Source: Gari tellinella (lineage: Eukaryota; Mollusca; Bivalvia; Cardiida; Psammobiidae). Taken from it: 64,000 nt of DNA. Below the pieces are notes generated by a model that saw only the letters and a program-made list of their open reading frames with translations, did no database searches and was not told where the DNA came from. Within the stretch, counting starts at the first letter, position 1. Each line of letters opens with the position of its first letter. This document shows, in pieces, positions 30,982 through 45,900 of this stretch. The translations under genes and the position numbers were made by a program. The stretch spans positions 97,636,794-97,700,793 of the forward strand of contig OV277858.1 of assembly GCA_922989275.2 (NCBI GenBank). The letters run 5' to 3'.

Positions 30982-33900
30982 GTGAGTATGATAATACTGT
31001 ATTAACGACCACTAAATTTATTAATAACGTTGTGTTTAAGGCAGGCAACTAGCTGTTTAAAGCAATGTGAGAGTAAAACAGAAAGCTCCTAAAGGACTTG
31101 CCAAACCTACATAACATGTAAAAATGCAATTATTACACTACAAACAATCGTCTAAATAACACAATATTAATTCAATGCTGTTACAGATTCTTTTAAAAAC
31201 ATGTAATTAATTATTACAATATGCGTCGTATCAGAGTCCTAAACTTGTGATACTTTCAAATTGTAAAATTGTGTACGATGAATGTGAAACTTGAACACGT
31301 GTTGCTGTACATTTCATTTGTTCTGTGGCCGTTTGCAAATAATATGTCAAATACGGACCTATTTCACACTTTGTCCCATTCAAAGTTCAATAAAATCACT
31401 AAAACATATTTAAAATGAGAATAAACATCGCAATTTGGTTTTGAATTAATTTATAATCAATGTCTTCGGAAGTAGTTTCACATAAGAATTAAGAACAACT
31501 TTAATAAGATCAAGCAGGAACCGGGTTTGACAAAATGAACCTCTTAATATCATTAATATGGTATTAATTGGTAATCCTTTTTTAAATGTATATTATGAAA
31601 AATGAGATAACTCTTTTTCCTTTACTAACTCAAATTTTTCAACAGGAACAAATTATTTTCTATTCATTTTTTGAATTAGCTAAGAATGAGCTTCTTTCAA
31701 TTGATAAAATGTAAGAAAAGTTGAATGTCAGAAATATATTTTGCAAATGTATTTACTTCTTTTTGCTTATGTTGAAAACAAAATGAAATATTATTACCTA
31801 ATATGTAAGAACTGTATTGCCAATAATTATTCAGAGCTTCGTGTAGTCAAACCTGGTGTCCGGTGTATAGAATAGCGTTAACACGATTTAGATGTTCATC
31901 TCACAAATTACTAATTGAAGAATATACCGCGTGAAGAAAGAATTTGTAATAAATGCTCGATGAATGTTCCTGAAAATGAATATCACTTTTTGCGTGTTTG
32001 CCCTTACTACAGAGACCTACGGTTCCAGTGCTTGCCAAATTATTATTGCCATTGGCCTAACATGGACAAATTAAAATTATTACTAAGCAGTCAACAGAAA
32101 AGCACACTAATTAAATTAGCTAAATTCATCTATCAGGCTTTTATGTTAAGAGGATAGTTAACTCATTATCCCCTGAAACTTCCATGGTCACAAGATATTG
32201 TATTTGTTTGTCGTAGATTAGATCCTGTTACTATAGATAGAAGTGTACATAATTATTATTCATGTTGTTATTCCCAACCATAGAAATAGTATTATCAGTT
32301 TCCATTATGAAAATGCAGATCAATTTCAACTTCAATGGGCTTGGATTCTGATAAGACGAGAACAACTGTGCCGTCTTATCAGGATCCAAACCGATTTACA
32401 CACTCAAAATAAAAAGAAATATGATGAAAATATAACTGTAAGTTAAAACTTAAATATAGAACAACGTAGTAGAAAAATATTGTATTTCGTGATATCTTAA
32501 AGACTTTGTTTATTTATAATATAAGGTCAGTATTTGATATATATTCTACTGTATAATTAAGAAGGTTAAATCATTGTCATCTCACATTTTTTCATACTTT
32601 TCTCCTGCTTATGTAACTATATTTCCTGGTCTAATACTATATAGTTATTTATTGTTAGTCATGTACATTATGTTATATGGCTATGAACATTATTTATGTT
32701 TAATGCCAATAAAAAGTTGAATTGAATTGAATTGAATTGGTGTGTCTCAATTTAGTTTTAGAAAGAAGCTGGCTTACATGATATTTTGTCAGGAGTCCTT
32801 CAAGTATTTGCATATGGAAAATATACTGTATATATTTCGCCAATACTTGTTGTCAACATGCAAAGGGTCAAAGGTAATAAAGAGTTTTGAGTTGAGTCAG
32901 AGATCGTTCTCAAGCATATATAACATTGGATATTATTGCAAAACCGTGTCTTATGTGCACAACGTCATTGCAATTTAGGGCAACTCTTTTTAGAAGTAAA
33001 ATTGCAGTGTGTTATTGCAATATTTGTAGCAGTGACATATAATTATTTAAGATCTTGTACAACTTATATTGCAATAAAACTGTAAATACCACTACACTTA
33101 TAACTGCTTTCTCAACCCTTTTCCCAGTAGACTCGCCTGTTAACACATTCAGTGTATCCCTCCGCTGAAGAAAATAGTTCCAATTTATACAGTCTCGAAT
33201 ATGCATCATAAGAAATATTCTATGTCCTAGCAGAAAGTGGCTTTAAGCAGGCTGAAAGTAAAGTAGAATGCGCCATAAGGCGCATTCTGCTTTACTTTCA
33301 ACCTGCTTTAAGTGGTCACCTATCTTCAATAATAGAAACAGGCTATGGGGTAGTGGGTTAAAATGTCGTACTTTAGAGCATCTTTGACCATGTCTTATTA
33401 ATAATGGCAAATAAGGCTATTTTTTTCACAAAAATTGGCTCCCATATGTTGTGCCAGTCTGCGTTACTTTGAAACGTGAAGTTACTCTTAAAATAGTACG
33501 AGTGCTCAATATTTTATTTTAACGCAATTACATTAAAGATATTGGCTAATTAATCTCACATAATCAATCGTAAACAATGGGAAACTTCCAAATTTATTTT
33601 TTGCGAGGTGTTTGAAACAGTCACCTTTTGTTTGTTTAATGCTTACCTTGGTGAAATAGATCTACTCAATACACTGTATTTGTTACGTAGGATTTGATCA
33701 TTGAATAATAGCAATACAAGGGCTTATGATGAAAGTAAGACCGATTACATTTGGACAACTAATAAAATCTTAGTTTCTTGTCATAGCAGGATTACATTGT
33801 TCAATAAGTGTTGGGTGTTCCTTTGCATGCATGTGCATTATCTTTCGAAACGTCAATCAGTGTCATAATTTGTTACAACTTACAATTTAATTGGAAAATT

Positions 33901-36900
33901 GTTTGCCGTGCATTGTATATTATCAGGCCAAAGCGATGCAAATTATAATACAAATCATTGCATTTCTTCTTCAAATTGTTTATTACCTGAATTGTATTTA
34001 GTTGCATTTACGTCACTGTGACGCAACCATGTTGCTTAGGTTTTTACATCTTTAAATGGGAGAAGATGCACAGTAGATGGTCATATGAAAACATATAAAG
34101 GGACGAAAAGGTCTTAGGAAGGGTATTTCCCAACTTTACACCCGTGCAATTTGAACAATTTTTAATATCGTAGCCTCTTGACGTAGTAAGATTACAGTGT
34201 ATAAAATAGTTCAGGTTTTTGTGCACGAGAATGCATCATCTTTGGGAAAAACAACGAAATGTAATAATCAATTAAAATTGGCAAGTTTATTGCAAAACGT
34301 GTTGTTCTTTATGATTTTAATGTCACAGTGACACACTTTGCAATGTTGTTACTGTAGCTTGAGTTCTTTTCCTCAAATATCTTAGCTAGTTATGTACTAT
34401 CTAGACGGGTTTGGCAATACTTATTATAATAGTTTTGTATTTTGACAAATTGTATTGGCGAAAGGTACTAGGGTCCTTCAGAAAGTTCTGACATTTTCTT
34501 AGAATCTACATGTACAATTTTCTTGTATGATACATCGTTGAAAAGAGATTTCTTGCGGACACAGGGATGTATAATACTTTGACAATCACACCTTTCTTCA
34601 TTGTGAAATTGTGGAAAATAAGCATCAATGAGGGTCAGTCATATGCACTGGTCGTATTTTCAACTGAACTTAATCATTTATTCATATCATATTGCTTATA
34701 AAAGGCCATACCGTATTTAATACTCGTCCAAGTTATTGGATTTTTACAAAAACAAATAAGCCAACATCATCAATTCATAATATAGTCTTAATTATAAAAT
34801 CGAAATGTGTTTTGGCCTACTTTTTGCAGAATTAAAGCATACATAAAAAGTTATGATAATATTATAATATTTGATTTATTAATGAGAAAACCATAAATCC
34901 ATTCTATTATTATTTATTGGTTATATCAACATGTTACGAATAAGTAAATTGTGAATCTCATGTAGGATAAAACATAGTTTTGCAACAAGCATGCATACAT
35001 GTAGTTTACATTTCGAAATAGTTAAATTGTTAATTTAACAACTGTAAACTGTATATATGAATACCTTATTCATCGACAAACTACAATAAAGTTAATTACT
35101 TTGTTTTAAAACGTCCACATAACATCAGACAAATATTAATTTTGACACATTAAGACATAATTGACACATTAAAGCATAAAACTATGTTTGTCCCTTCGAC
35201 GCACAACAGTAATTTTCAAACTCTATAAATGTGTTCAGTGTCATTTATGTGTAATTTTATAACCACCAAGTTAACCCGTTTGAAATAAGAATATTGACGT
35301 GCGTAATACATCTTCAAGTCCATAAGAACAATGCATCATACGTGAACATTGTACATGTAGATTCCGAGAAAATGCTTTTGAGGCTCCCTAAAAATTATTA
35401 TGCTGCAGATTTGCATATGACATATAAATGGTTCATTACAAATGGAATTGTTATCCTGTTTCTTTTAATTGTGCATTGTTACACTTTATGTTGTCTTAGC
35501 CTTTTGCAATATCTAAATTACAGATTGTTACATGTTTTAGATGTTCTTGTCCGTTAACGTGCAATATCTAAAAAGTGAAGTAATACTATTTAAAACTTTA
35601 TTACAATTTGATTTTATATCAAAGAACTGGTTCTACATGAATTTGGATAAGTTCATGTCAATGCGAAATACAGTGCTCCCTCCCTACAACGGCCCTCCCA
35701 ACAACGACTCCTTACAACGACCCTTGTCGCTGTTCCAAATACAATTATGTCTAACGCTTTCACTGCTGCAATTTCGTCTGCTTGAATTGTTGTTTACTGT
35801 TTTTCTTACATAATGGACATTTTGACAGAAAAAGACATGATGACGAGTGACAAACGCGGCGTCTGATCTGGATTCAAGTTGTTTGCAAATGTAAGCCAAT
35901 TTGCAACTCCCTCCGAACAATTTGCAACTCCCTCCGAACAGCACACACAATCGATGTTTCCCATTGGATGTGGTTGTAGAGAAGGAGCGCTGTACACTGT
36001 CGATTACACGGTAATAAAGGTGTTACATTTTGAATATGTATTACAAACAGGCTGCACAGTTGATGTTTATAGTTTGTGGTTGATAAATATAACTTATACT
36101 ATTTTCTCACTTATTTCAGTACAGTGAGTGCAATTGTTCTGAGAATGAGACATGCGACCCAGTCACATGGATATGTGACGTCAAAGGTAATTTTCAAATA
36201 TGTGATAAGTTGCCACACAAAGAAAATAACTATCAGTCTTAAGCACAGTTGTGATAAATTCGTTAAGTGGTGGCAGTTTAAAGCAGTATTATGACGTAGT
36301 TCGTGTTCAGGTTTTTATCTGGTTATCGTGAAAAGTTTCTACATTCCACTTTACAGATAACTATCTGAAAACTATGGTGGCATATTTCTGACACCAGTTA
36401 ACCACTTATTTATCATGATAGATTCCTGTTGATATCTCACATAAATACTCAACTAGTTAGTTTTCGCAAAAACTCTCGCGATAGTTTTCAGATAATTATC
36501 TGTAAAGTGCACAAGTGGAATGTGGAAACTTTTCACGATAACCAGATAAATATATGAACACGAACTTTGTCATGATACTGCTTTAAAATGCCACCACTTA
36601 ACGAATTGGTCTAGGTAGTAGGTACTTAACTAGAAAATGTTCGTGTTACCAGTTATTTAAAAGTAGGATATTGCATTCGGGTGTCATCGGTAGGGACATG
36701 ATATCTATTTTAAGATAAGTTAACACGAAACTTTTCAAGAAACGTTTCAGTTAACTTAGATATTATGTCGTGACAGTATGAGGAACTAATAGGTATTTGA
36801 CGCGATACGCTAATTATCAGGTTTTCATGAAATATTCCACTTTCCACTTACTAGATAACTATGTGAGAAATTAACTTGTAACTTTTCAGAAAAGCTAAGT

Positions 36901-39900
36901 AGTAAGTGGTGTCAGAACCATGCCACCATAGAAAACTTGCGCGAAAGTTTTTGCGAAAACTAACTACATGTAGTTGAGTATTTATGTGAGATATTAACAG
37001 GAATCTATCATGATAAATATGTGGTTACCTGGTGTCAGAAATATGCCACCATAATGTTATGTGAATTTGTAGGGGATCCAAAATTCAGTATCTATGGTGG
37101 CATATTTCTGACACCAGTTAACCACTTAATTATCATGATAATTGCCTGTTAATATCTCACATAAATATTAAACTAGTTACTTATCTAGAAAACTTTCGCG
37201 TTAGTTTTCAGATAATAATGTGATCGCCGTTTTTGGGACTGTCTCTTATATGTTTATTCATGCTTTATTTCAGATCTAATTGTAGTTATTTTGTCTTTTC
37301 TCGATTTGTAGGTACATTTATGTTATTTCATGTAATGCGCTTTTGAACGCACAACCCCTGTGTGAAAAGAGCGCTATATAAATCTGGTATAATAATAATA
37401 ATAATAATAAATAATTATCGGGTAAGTGGAATGTGGAAACTTTTCACGATAACCAGATAAATATCTGAACACGAACTTTGTCATGATACTGCTTTAAACT
37501 GCCACAACTTAATGAATTTATCTAGTTACTTAACTAGATAATTATCTAGAAAAGTTTCGTGTTACCAGTTATCTAAAAATAGAAACATTGTATTCGTACT
37601 TTGACTATTTCGTAGGCCTATTTTCAAAATGACAAACAGTGTATACCTTGGTCCAATGTCTCCTTTAGGAGCTCTCGGGGCAGATTTACTCCACTAGGGT
37701 ACACTGTTTGTGAAGGACGAGTCTACTCGTCGCAAGGGTCCAATGAGTTAACACAGGTGACAGCTTAAAACAAGATGAAAGTAAATCAGAAAGCTCATAG
37801 GTTACTGATATACCATCACCCGCCCCAAACAGCCACCTGATTAACAAAACAAACTATTAACGAAGTCTAAGAGCCTTTCGGTCTGGATCTACGATGTTTA
37901 CATAGATGAGATACAGCAATGAAAACATTATTCTTTCCCGTTTCAACGCAAACGAAACGCAAACACATTGCAATAAAATGTAGAAAATGACTACTTCTTG
38001 CCAATTCTGAATGCGAATTTGAACTAGGAAGGCAAACAGCTTTGAGCCCCGTCAGACGCCGGGTTACCCGGCGTCTGATCTGGCTCCAAATTGTTTGCAA
38101 GGGAAAAATAGATTTAGCGTAAAAGCCTTAACTGGGAAATAATAACATTTTCTCCACTGTATATATACTTAATGAATAGTGGTGTAGAACCTTTATAAGA
38201 ACTCATATGACTCTTCTGTGAAGGAGGAGAACATCACCAAATCCGGGATATATAAATTTGTGGTGACAGTATATGGCACTAACAGGTCATTTTGTCGCGT
38301 TAAGATAACTATCAGGTTTTCACGAAAATATCCACTTTCCACTTACAAGATAATTATGTCAGATATTAACTGGATTTTTTTTCAGAAAAGCTAAGTGGTA
38401 ACTGGTGTCAGAACCATGCCACCATAAGTATCCGATACTGCCTTAAATCTAACGATATTGCAGACAAATTTATTGAAGCAGACGACAATGAAACGGTGAA
38501 GGGGTAAAACTATCACGATAAATTTGATCATGAGAGGGTTTAGTCGGTCACCAAATTGAATTTCGATGTTCATGACTTAAAGGCACAATCCCGCTCAAAT
38601 TGGTGTTTAAAACGCGCAATTTCTTATATGTGTGTATTTTCTATGTATTTAAACTAAGTGAAATCGAGTGTAAGAAGCCTGACATATGCACCCACTTCGT
38701 AAAGAATCCTACCTAAATGTGTCGAATTCTTATCGTGGTGGTTTACATTATAAGCGGGTTTGTTTACAAATAAGATTACGGGCTGGTTCCGAGAACTTTC
38801 GATCGATCGCATAAAGGTCACGTGATTGATTCGGCCGCGACAATGTGTATACATTACATCAGTTTAACGGCCAAACTTAAAGGAGTTGTCTCTCTTTGGT
38901 TGTAAAGCACTCGACTTGTTGTATAGAATTATGCAAATGAGCTTTACCGAGTATGTCCGTAAATTTTCGTCGCTATTCAAAAATAAACAAACTTGATTAC
39001 TTGTTTCCACAAATTTCACTGTTCGTTAGCAATATTGCTTCAAATATCACCACGTATTACTTCTTTTTATATGGAACGCTTACGATAGTGACATAAATTT
39101 CATGTAAGAAAAATGTTTGATTCTGATTATGTGGGAGTAATATAGTGGCTTTAAGTTATAGATATATGTGTTCATCCTTTTCCTGCTTTTAGTGATCATA
39201 TTGACGCTTTTTGAAAACAATTTAGACCAAATTCAGACAGCTCCCTCGGAAGCTGCCTGTACAGTGGCTGTACTGTTTTCTTACCCGCGGAATCTGAAAA
39301 AGAGTCTGGGCAAAACATTTCCATATTTCATTGGCCAATGTAATCGTTCAGATGAAATATGTTCAAAGTGGATGGAGTTATATACATTGTATATGGATAT
39401 TCAGCAAGCGAAGTGTTAAAAGAGGAGGGATTCAATCTTAAGCAGAGGTTTCACTCTATTTTAGAATGTGCCGCTATTGGTGACATACCAAATGCAGTTG
39501 TACTGGGAAACATGAACCAGATCGGGTCACTCCTGAAAACAGTCTGCGTCCGAGGTTATGAGTTAGGCGATGAACCAACTGTCACTGAGTGTCAGAAAAA
39601 TAGAACATGGAGCCATAAACCATCATGCAAGAAAAGTTGGCAAACTCCTAAATCAAGTACGGTCAAATTTTGTTTTAAACGACAACGTAAGGCTTTACCA
39701 CATAGCATATGTCTTGTTTTGAGGACAGGTGACAGGTTAAAAGTAAAGCAGATTGTGTTTTTACCCAGCGTCTGTTCTGGCTACCAAGCTCTTTGCAATG
39801 GAAATACATTAAATAGATTTTGCGTAAAAGTATATGAAGTATGCATAGGCTGTTTCATAATATCGGTTACCATTTTGCAGTCTCACATTTTTCAATAGTC

Positions 39901-42900
39901 TGAGTATATGTAAAACTTAAAGCCACTAAGTGATATGAGACAAAACAAGGCTTCATTTGATATCTAACATAAGTATGTCTTTGTGAAATGCTCACCTTTT
40001 CATAAAAAGATGTGAGTTTAAATGCATTTCTTCAGGTATATGTTTTTTGTTGTTGCTGCTTGCTTGGTTATAGTCATAAAGTTTTTACTTGGACATAACC
40101 ATGCAATTTGCGCTTGGACATAAGGATGCAGTTTTGTTAACAGAAACTATCATGTTGTATAATAGGCAATTTAAATTCTAAATAATACGTGCTATGGTAA
40201 AACAATTACAAATGTACATGTGTATATCCCTCTCCCCATAGAAGCGCCTTTTAGCGCAATTAATTTATTCCTCCACTACAGGAATAGTTCCAATTTAAAT
40301 GAAAGATTTTCTAAATTCGTCAAAACGGGAAAAATGAACATCTTCACCACTGTATAATAGCACACACACACCTAATATTATATATAGCCTACAACAGTCA
40401 GCTTTGGCATAGATTCACAAAGGGGTGAAATTGGCCCTATGCTAAATGCACATCAAATTTTCACAGATGATACATAGGTATGTGGTATAAGAAAAAACAA
40501 CTTTACATTCTCCATATTCACTTCCATGTTGCCATAGCAACCTAATACAATGTACTTATAATAACATAAAAATAACTTATGTTTTCAAAAAAACAACAAC
40601 ATATTGATAAGAAAACATAGTATTTGAGCATAGTAGATAAGATGATAATCAAACAATGATTATACTATTTAAAAAATAATAAAAATTGATAGAAAAATCT
40701 GTATGTTGCTATAGCAACCAACCAACAGAAAATCTCGAAATGGTGTTTTTTCCCATATTTTTGGGACATTTTCACTGACTTTGGCATAGGCGCCACTCCT
40801 CGACCAAAAAGATAAATATGAAAAAATAATTGCTATACAATAAGAATAACAAGTAACATAAAATAAATTTGGTCGAAGGGTGGCGCCACAGAAAAAAATC
40901 GTCTTTCTAACTCATATTTTTAGTTTTTACATGAAAAACACAAAATAATGGTCAATTAATGCTTTATTTCTGATTGAACATGGTCTTCTATTATCAAAAG
41001 TTAATATGTATATGACAGTAAAATGTCTTCTTGTATCACCAGTGTGTTTCAAATGTTCAAATTCTGATGTTTAAAAATTAGATTTTTTTAGGGCTGAAAT
41101 GTAGAGTTTCTGAACCTGTGCCACATTTCATATCTTCTATACATCATATTTTGTGTTGGCTCATTTAGGCAGGCAGGCATGATGCTTGCTTCCTTGGTTG
41201 ATTTATTGATTGATTGTATTTTTGTTGAAGTGACAATCGCAAGGGCCTGTACGACTGAAAACGACTGTACTGGGGCTAACTATGTGTGCATACAACGTGT
41301 ATGTTTTTGTGACGTCTTGTCTACATACAATACAACACAGAAGAAGTGTGTCAGAGGTATGTCCATATTTACCATCTACAATGTGATTAGTCTGATTGGC
41401 CCTTGAAACTTAACTTCAAAGGGACAATGCCATCACATGACCCATTAAACACTATGATGATTTGTTTATACGGCCCTCCCAACAACAATTCACTTCTTAC
41501 AACGACGCTTTTTGCTCTTTCCCCAAACAAGACCATTATGTCCACATATTGTTCGACAATATTGACCTGACGTTGGTGACCTCTATTAGCATAATTTCAC
41601 ACTTTGTTGCATTTCTAAGTATAGCTTCGGAACACTTCGTTATCATTTATACGAGAACGCACATTGTAGCCACATCGGCACCGAGAAAATATAGCATTGC
41701 CCGGTTCTACAAATATCGACAGGTATTTAGCGCAAGTGGTAAGGAAGATGACTATAGATTATTTTTCCGTACAGTCAGTGGTTCGAATCCCATGCAATAC
41801 TCGTACACCTTTCTTTTTTTTTTTTACTATTTATGCTGTTTCTTTTAAGTAATCATACAACATCTATATCGACTGGAACACGATTCTTTTGTTATTTTTA
41901 AAAACATTATGTCATAGCGTCTGTTTGGTCTATAAAATAACATTCTATAAGATATAGAGGATATTGAATGAGTGTGTGTTCAGTCGTGAATTTATTGAAC
42001 GAGTTGGATAAAATCATATGTTGCGAGCCTTGGCGAGTAACATATCATTTTATCCAACGAGTTCAATAAATATACGACTGAACACACACGAATTTGATAT
42101 CCTATTTATCACATAAACACCAAAATGACACGAAAATCCGAACGGTCTTACTTTCACTTTTGCCCTCGGCTCTTAGGAAACGATTCGTCACAGGCGTTAT
42201 TCGGTTGTATTCATCCGTAATGAAAAACACCTATCAAACTAAAATAAAGCAAAACAACATCAATGTGCTGTGAAAAGACTTCTCTGATACCATATTCAAT
42301 TTTAAATTAATATTTAATTTAAAAATTGCTGTAATTGACTAAATATGATCAGTTGACATTAAGAATCTAGTTTCGTTTTCAAAATAACGTCGTTAGAGCA
42401 ACATGACGTCATTATCATTGTCTGAATTGTAATTCGGCGTCTCGTCTGAACTGAAACTGTTTGATAATCTTGATACTCTGTGAAAAAATACAGACTACCT
42501 TCTCCATGTTTTAAGTTTCCACTTGTCCTATACACTTGCGTAAATGGTTGACCCCTTTCGATAGTTGTTAACCATCTCATCATGAGCTGTCTATTATCTT
42601 TTTAGACACAAATTTCTATTTAGACAAACATTTGAACCAATCATATTTGATCAGAAATTTAGAATTAAGAGCACCTGTTGAAACTGAATTGTCTGATTGG
42701 ATAGTAGCCAGGGCTCCAGATAAGAGAATTATTTCAAAACTTAAAAACTTTATTGGTGCATTAAACCCTATGATGTCCAACTCATTTGAATTCTCTCTTC
42801 GAGACGATAAAAATGAGTGGTAACACCATAGGGTTTGGTGCTGAAATGAGTGAGAAAATGTTAGATTTGTTCAATTTACTCCCCTCTTATCTGGAGCCCT

Positions 42901-45900
42901 GAAACTGCATGCAGCCTGGCAGGTTTGATGTGGATGTAAGGCAGTGTGTAATACTGAGCTGATGACATCATGTTTCTATTTTAAGATATGCTAGCAGATG
43001 TGACTGTCTATTTATAGATAGACAGTGGTAGCTAGGTGTTTTGTTTAATAATGGTTTACTCCCAATTTTTTTTAATTGTTAACTATTTGTACAAATTTAC
43101 CATACATTGATAGCAATATAATAAATGGCCTCAAGTGAGTTAAACACAATTGTGTTGTTTCATCATTTATTTACAAGAGTGAGGTGTATGGGCATGCACA
43201 GTTTATCTAGTTATAGTTTGTTTCAAGAAACTCCCCATCAATGAAGTTTGATATATAGAACAATATAGTTTAATCTGAGGATCTCCTACCAGTAGCTAGG
43301 ATATGGGTTATATTATTGTTTTGCATTTCTGTACATTTATAGTTTTTTAGTCAGAGTTATGCTATATCCTTGAATGTGTATTTTTGGCTTTTCAATCCAA
43401 GATATTACAATTCTTTGAAAACCTCCAATTTCATACAATTTTGCACACACATCAACAGCATGAATTCCACCACCCATTCCGCTGAATATCTTTTTTAAAG
43501 ATATTTCTTGTTTGTTATGATGACCAATACCTGAAAAATCATCCATATCACAGTCATAAGACGAAGAAAAGACATTTGGCTTTCATTTCCAATTATTTTC
43601 TTTTAAATATCTCATTTGCATAATCATGAATATTAATGCTAACATTAAAAGAGTGGAAAAATGAAGAAATATCGTAAACTTTTAACTTTTTATCCTATAA
43701 GTATCAGAAAACAACTTCAAATGTAGTTTTAAAGGATGACAAAATCCTCGGAAAATAAAATATCCAACTTAAGGACCAAAAAATTAGCTTTAAGTAATTT
43801 ATTTTATTTTTTTCCATGACAAACCCCAAATTTTGCTTTATAATTGGCAATACCTACAAAATCGCCCATATCAGAGAAAGTTTTGGTCCTAAACATATAA
43901 ATATTGTACCAAATGGAAGATATTATAAAGTGTGGTACATAATGGATTATTTTTTGCTTATACATTGAAATTACCTAATTTGCATACTCATGAATATTAA
44001 TGAGCACATCAAAAGTAGTAGAAAATACATAGAAATAACTTAAATTTTTCACTTATTAGCATTCAAATATCAGTAAACAACTGCAAATGCATTTTAAAAT
44101 GATGACAAAGTCCTCCGAAATTAAAGTATTTAATTTGGGGACAAAAAATAATCTTTCAGTAACATTTTAACAGCATTTTATTTATTTCCATGGGAATGCC
44201 CAAAATTGAGGCATTATGATCCATGCCTACGAAAATTACCCATATCACAGTCAGTTTTTGTCCTAAACATATAAATCTTGTACCAAATTGAAGATGATAC
44301 AAATTGTGGTTTTATTTCCAGCTTTTTCTTTGAAATTACCTAATTTGCATACTCGTGAATATTAATGAGCACATTAAAAGTAGTAGAGAAAATATAGAAA
44401 TAACTTAAATTTTTCACTATTAAGCATACAAACATCAGTAAACAGTTTCAAATGCAGTTTAAAATATTGACAACATCCTAAGAGAACAATTTTTTTAACT
44501 TTTAAATTTTTTTCTCGGGAACGACTGGTCCCAGTTCAATTTGGTTTTCTCAATTGATATACTTTCAAAGGTGTTCAAAGAATTTTGATTCGTCAAAAAA
44601 CATGACCGCCAGAGAGCGTGATCAAGTTTACATTATATTGATAACCAAAGTCAAAACTTTAGGCTTTTTTGTCGAAACCCGTAAGTCCTAGGATAACCAA
44701 ATTTCAAATGTAGCATCACGTTGTAAACTTTTACCAAAAATATTCAAATTATGACCCCGGGTCAAAAATGGCCCCGTCCTGGACTTATAAGTTTTTTTTA
44801 TAGGAAAACCTTTAAACATCTTCTCTGAAACGGTAAGGCCCATACCCATATATTTGACATGTAGCATTGCCTTATGGTCCTCTACCAAGATTGTACAAAT
44901 CATGACCCCTGTGTCAAAAATGGTCATTCCCCGGGGCTTATCAGTTTTACAAAGACGTATAGAGTCTACAGGAAAGCCTTTAAAAATCTTCTCTGAAACC
45001 GTAAGGCCCAGACCTTTAATATTTTGCATCTAGCTTTTTCTTATGGTCCTCTACCAAGATTGTTCAAATCATTACCACTGTGTCAAAAATGGACCTGCCC
45101 CGGGGCTTATCAGTTTTACAGTTTTACAGGAAAACCTTTATAAAATAATTTCTTCTCTGAAACCATTGTCAGAATTCAATAATATTTTAAATAAATACTA
45201 TCTAAGCCACCCTTTATTAGGACTATCGATATAATTTCCATATTTTCCATCAATAGTAATGACAAACGGATTCTGAGTTACTTCTTTATGCAACAGTCCA
45301 CATACATGCAATGACAAACTAACACAATACAGTAAAACCTCACTATTACGACCACTAAATTGTGGTTAAATTAAGGTGTTTACGACAGGTGGCTGCTTAA
45401 AGCAAAGTGTCAGTAAAACAGAAAGCTCCTTTAGGAGCTTTCTGTTTTGCTGTCACCTTGCTTTAAGCTGTCACCTGTCTTTATACAGCCAATTACCGTT
45501 CGTTTTAGAGGTCGTAATAGAGAGGCTTTACTGTAGTTCATCAGGCGAGCGATTTAGGGCCGCACGTGGCTCTTGTTACACGAGAAACATTGAAATGAGT
45601 GTCAAACAGTTAAAATCCTAACAGTGCGCATGTTAGCCAAGCATCTGATCAAACTCCATACTGTTTGTATTAAAACCAAATAGATATACTCCATAGATAC
45701 ACATTGTAAGAAAATAGTTCCACTTTATTCAGTAACGGGTATATATGTAAGAAATGTGTTCTATATCCTAGCGAAGGTAGCATAACGCCTTATGGCGCAT
45801 TCTGCTTTAGGCTACGTTAAACCTGCTTTAACCAATTACCACATAGCCTAATTCTAGTTTTGAAAATAGGTGACCACGTAAAGTAGGTTGAAAGTAAAGC

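Larger units (their letters stand above)
30982..36119 (+). other. PAN/sushi gene intron 1
   Basis: The intron holds a truncated ACAGTAAAACC foldback (31000-31100), a degenerate relative of the TTAA-flanked 940-bp element near 31500-31735, a LINE 3' end (31830-32740), a hairpin (33238-33316) and a TACAGTGCTCCC element (35669-35994). Bases 33360-35660 are AT-rich with no call. Confidence 0.65.
36187..39464 (+). other. PAN/sushi gene intron 2
   Basis: It is dominated from 36256 to 38440 by foldback elements and their fragments. Bases 38570-39190 have no call; the open frame at 39168-39419 is discussed under rejected items. Confidence 0.65.

Noticed and set aside
39168..39419. Open frame just before the sushi exon (VIILTLFENNLDQIQTAPSE...), with a possible phase-1 acceptor at 39192
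   Set aside because: No good phase-1 donor follows, the cysteines fit no module, and skipping it gives a clean join between exons 2 and 3. It may be an alternative terminal exon but cannot be supported.
44688..45029. 113-codon minus-strand frame with repeated LTVSEKxFKGFP
   Set aside because: It is the direct translation of a 150-168 bp tandem repeat and not a gene.
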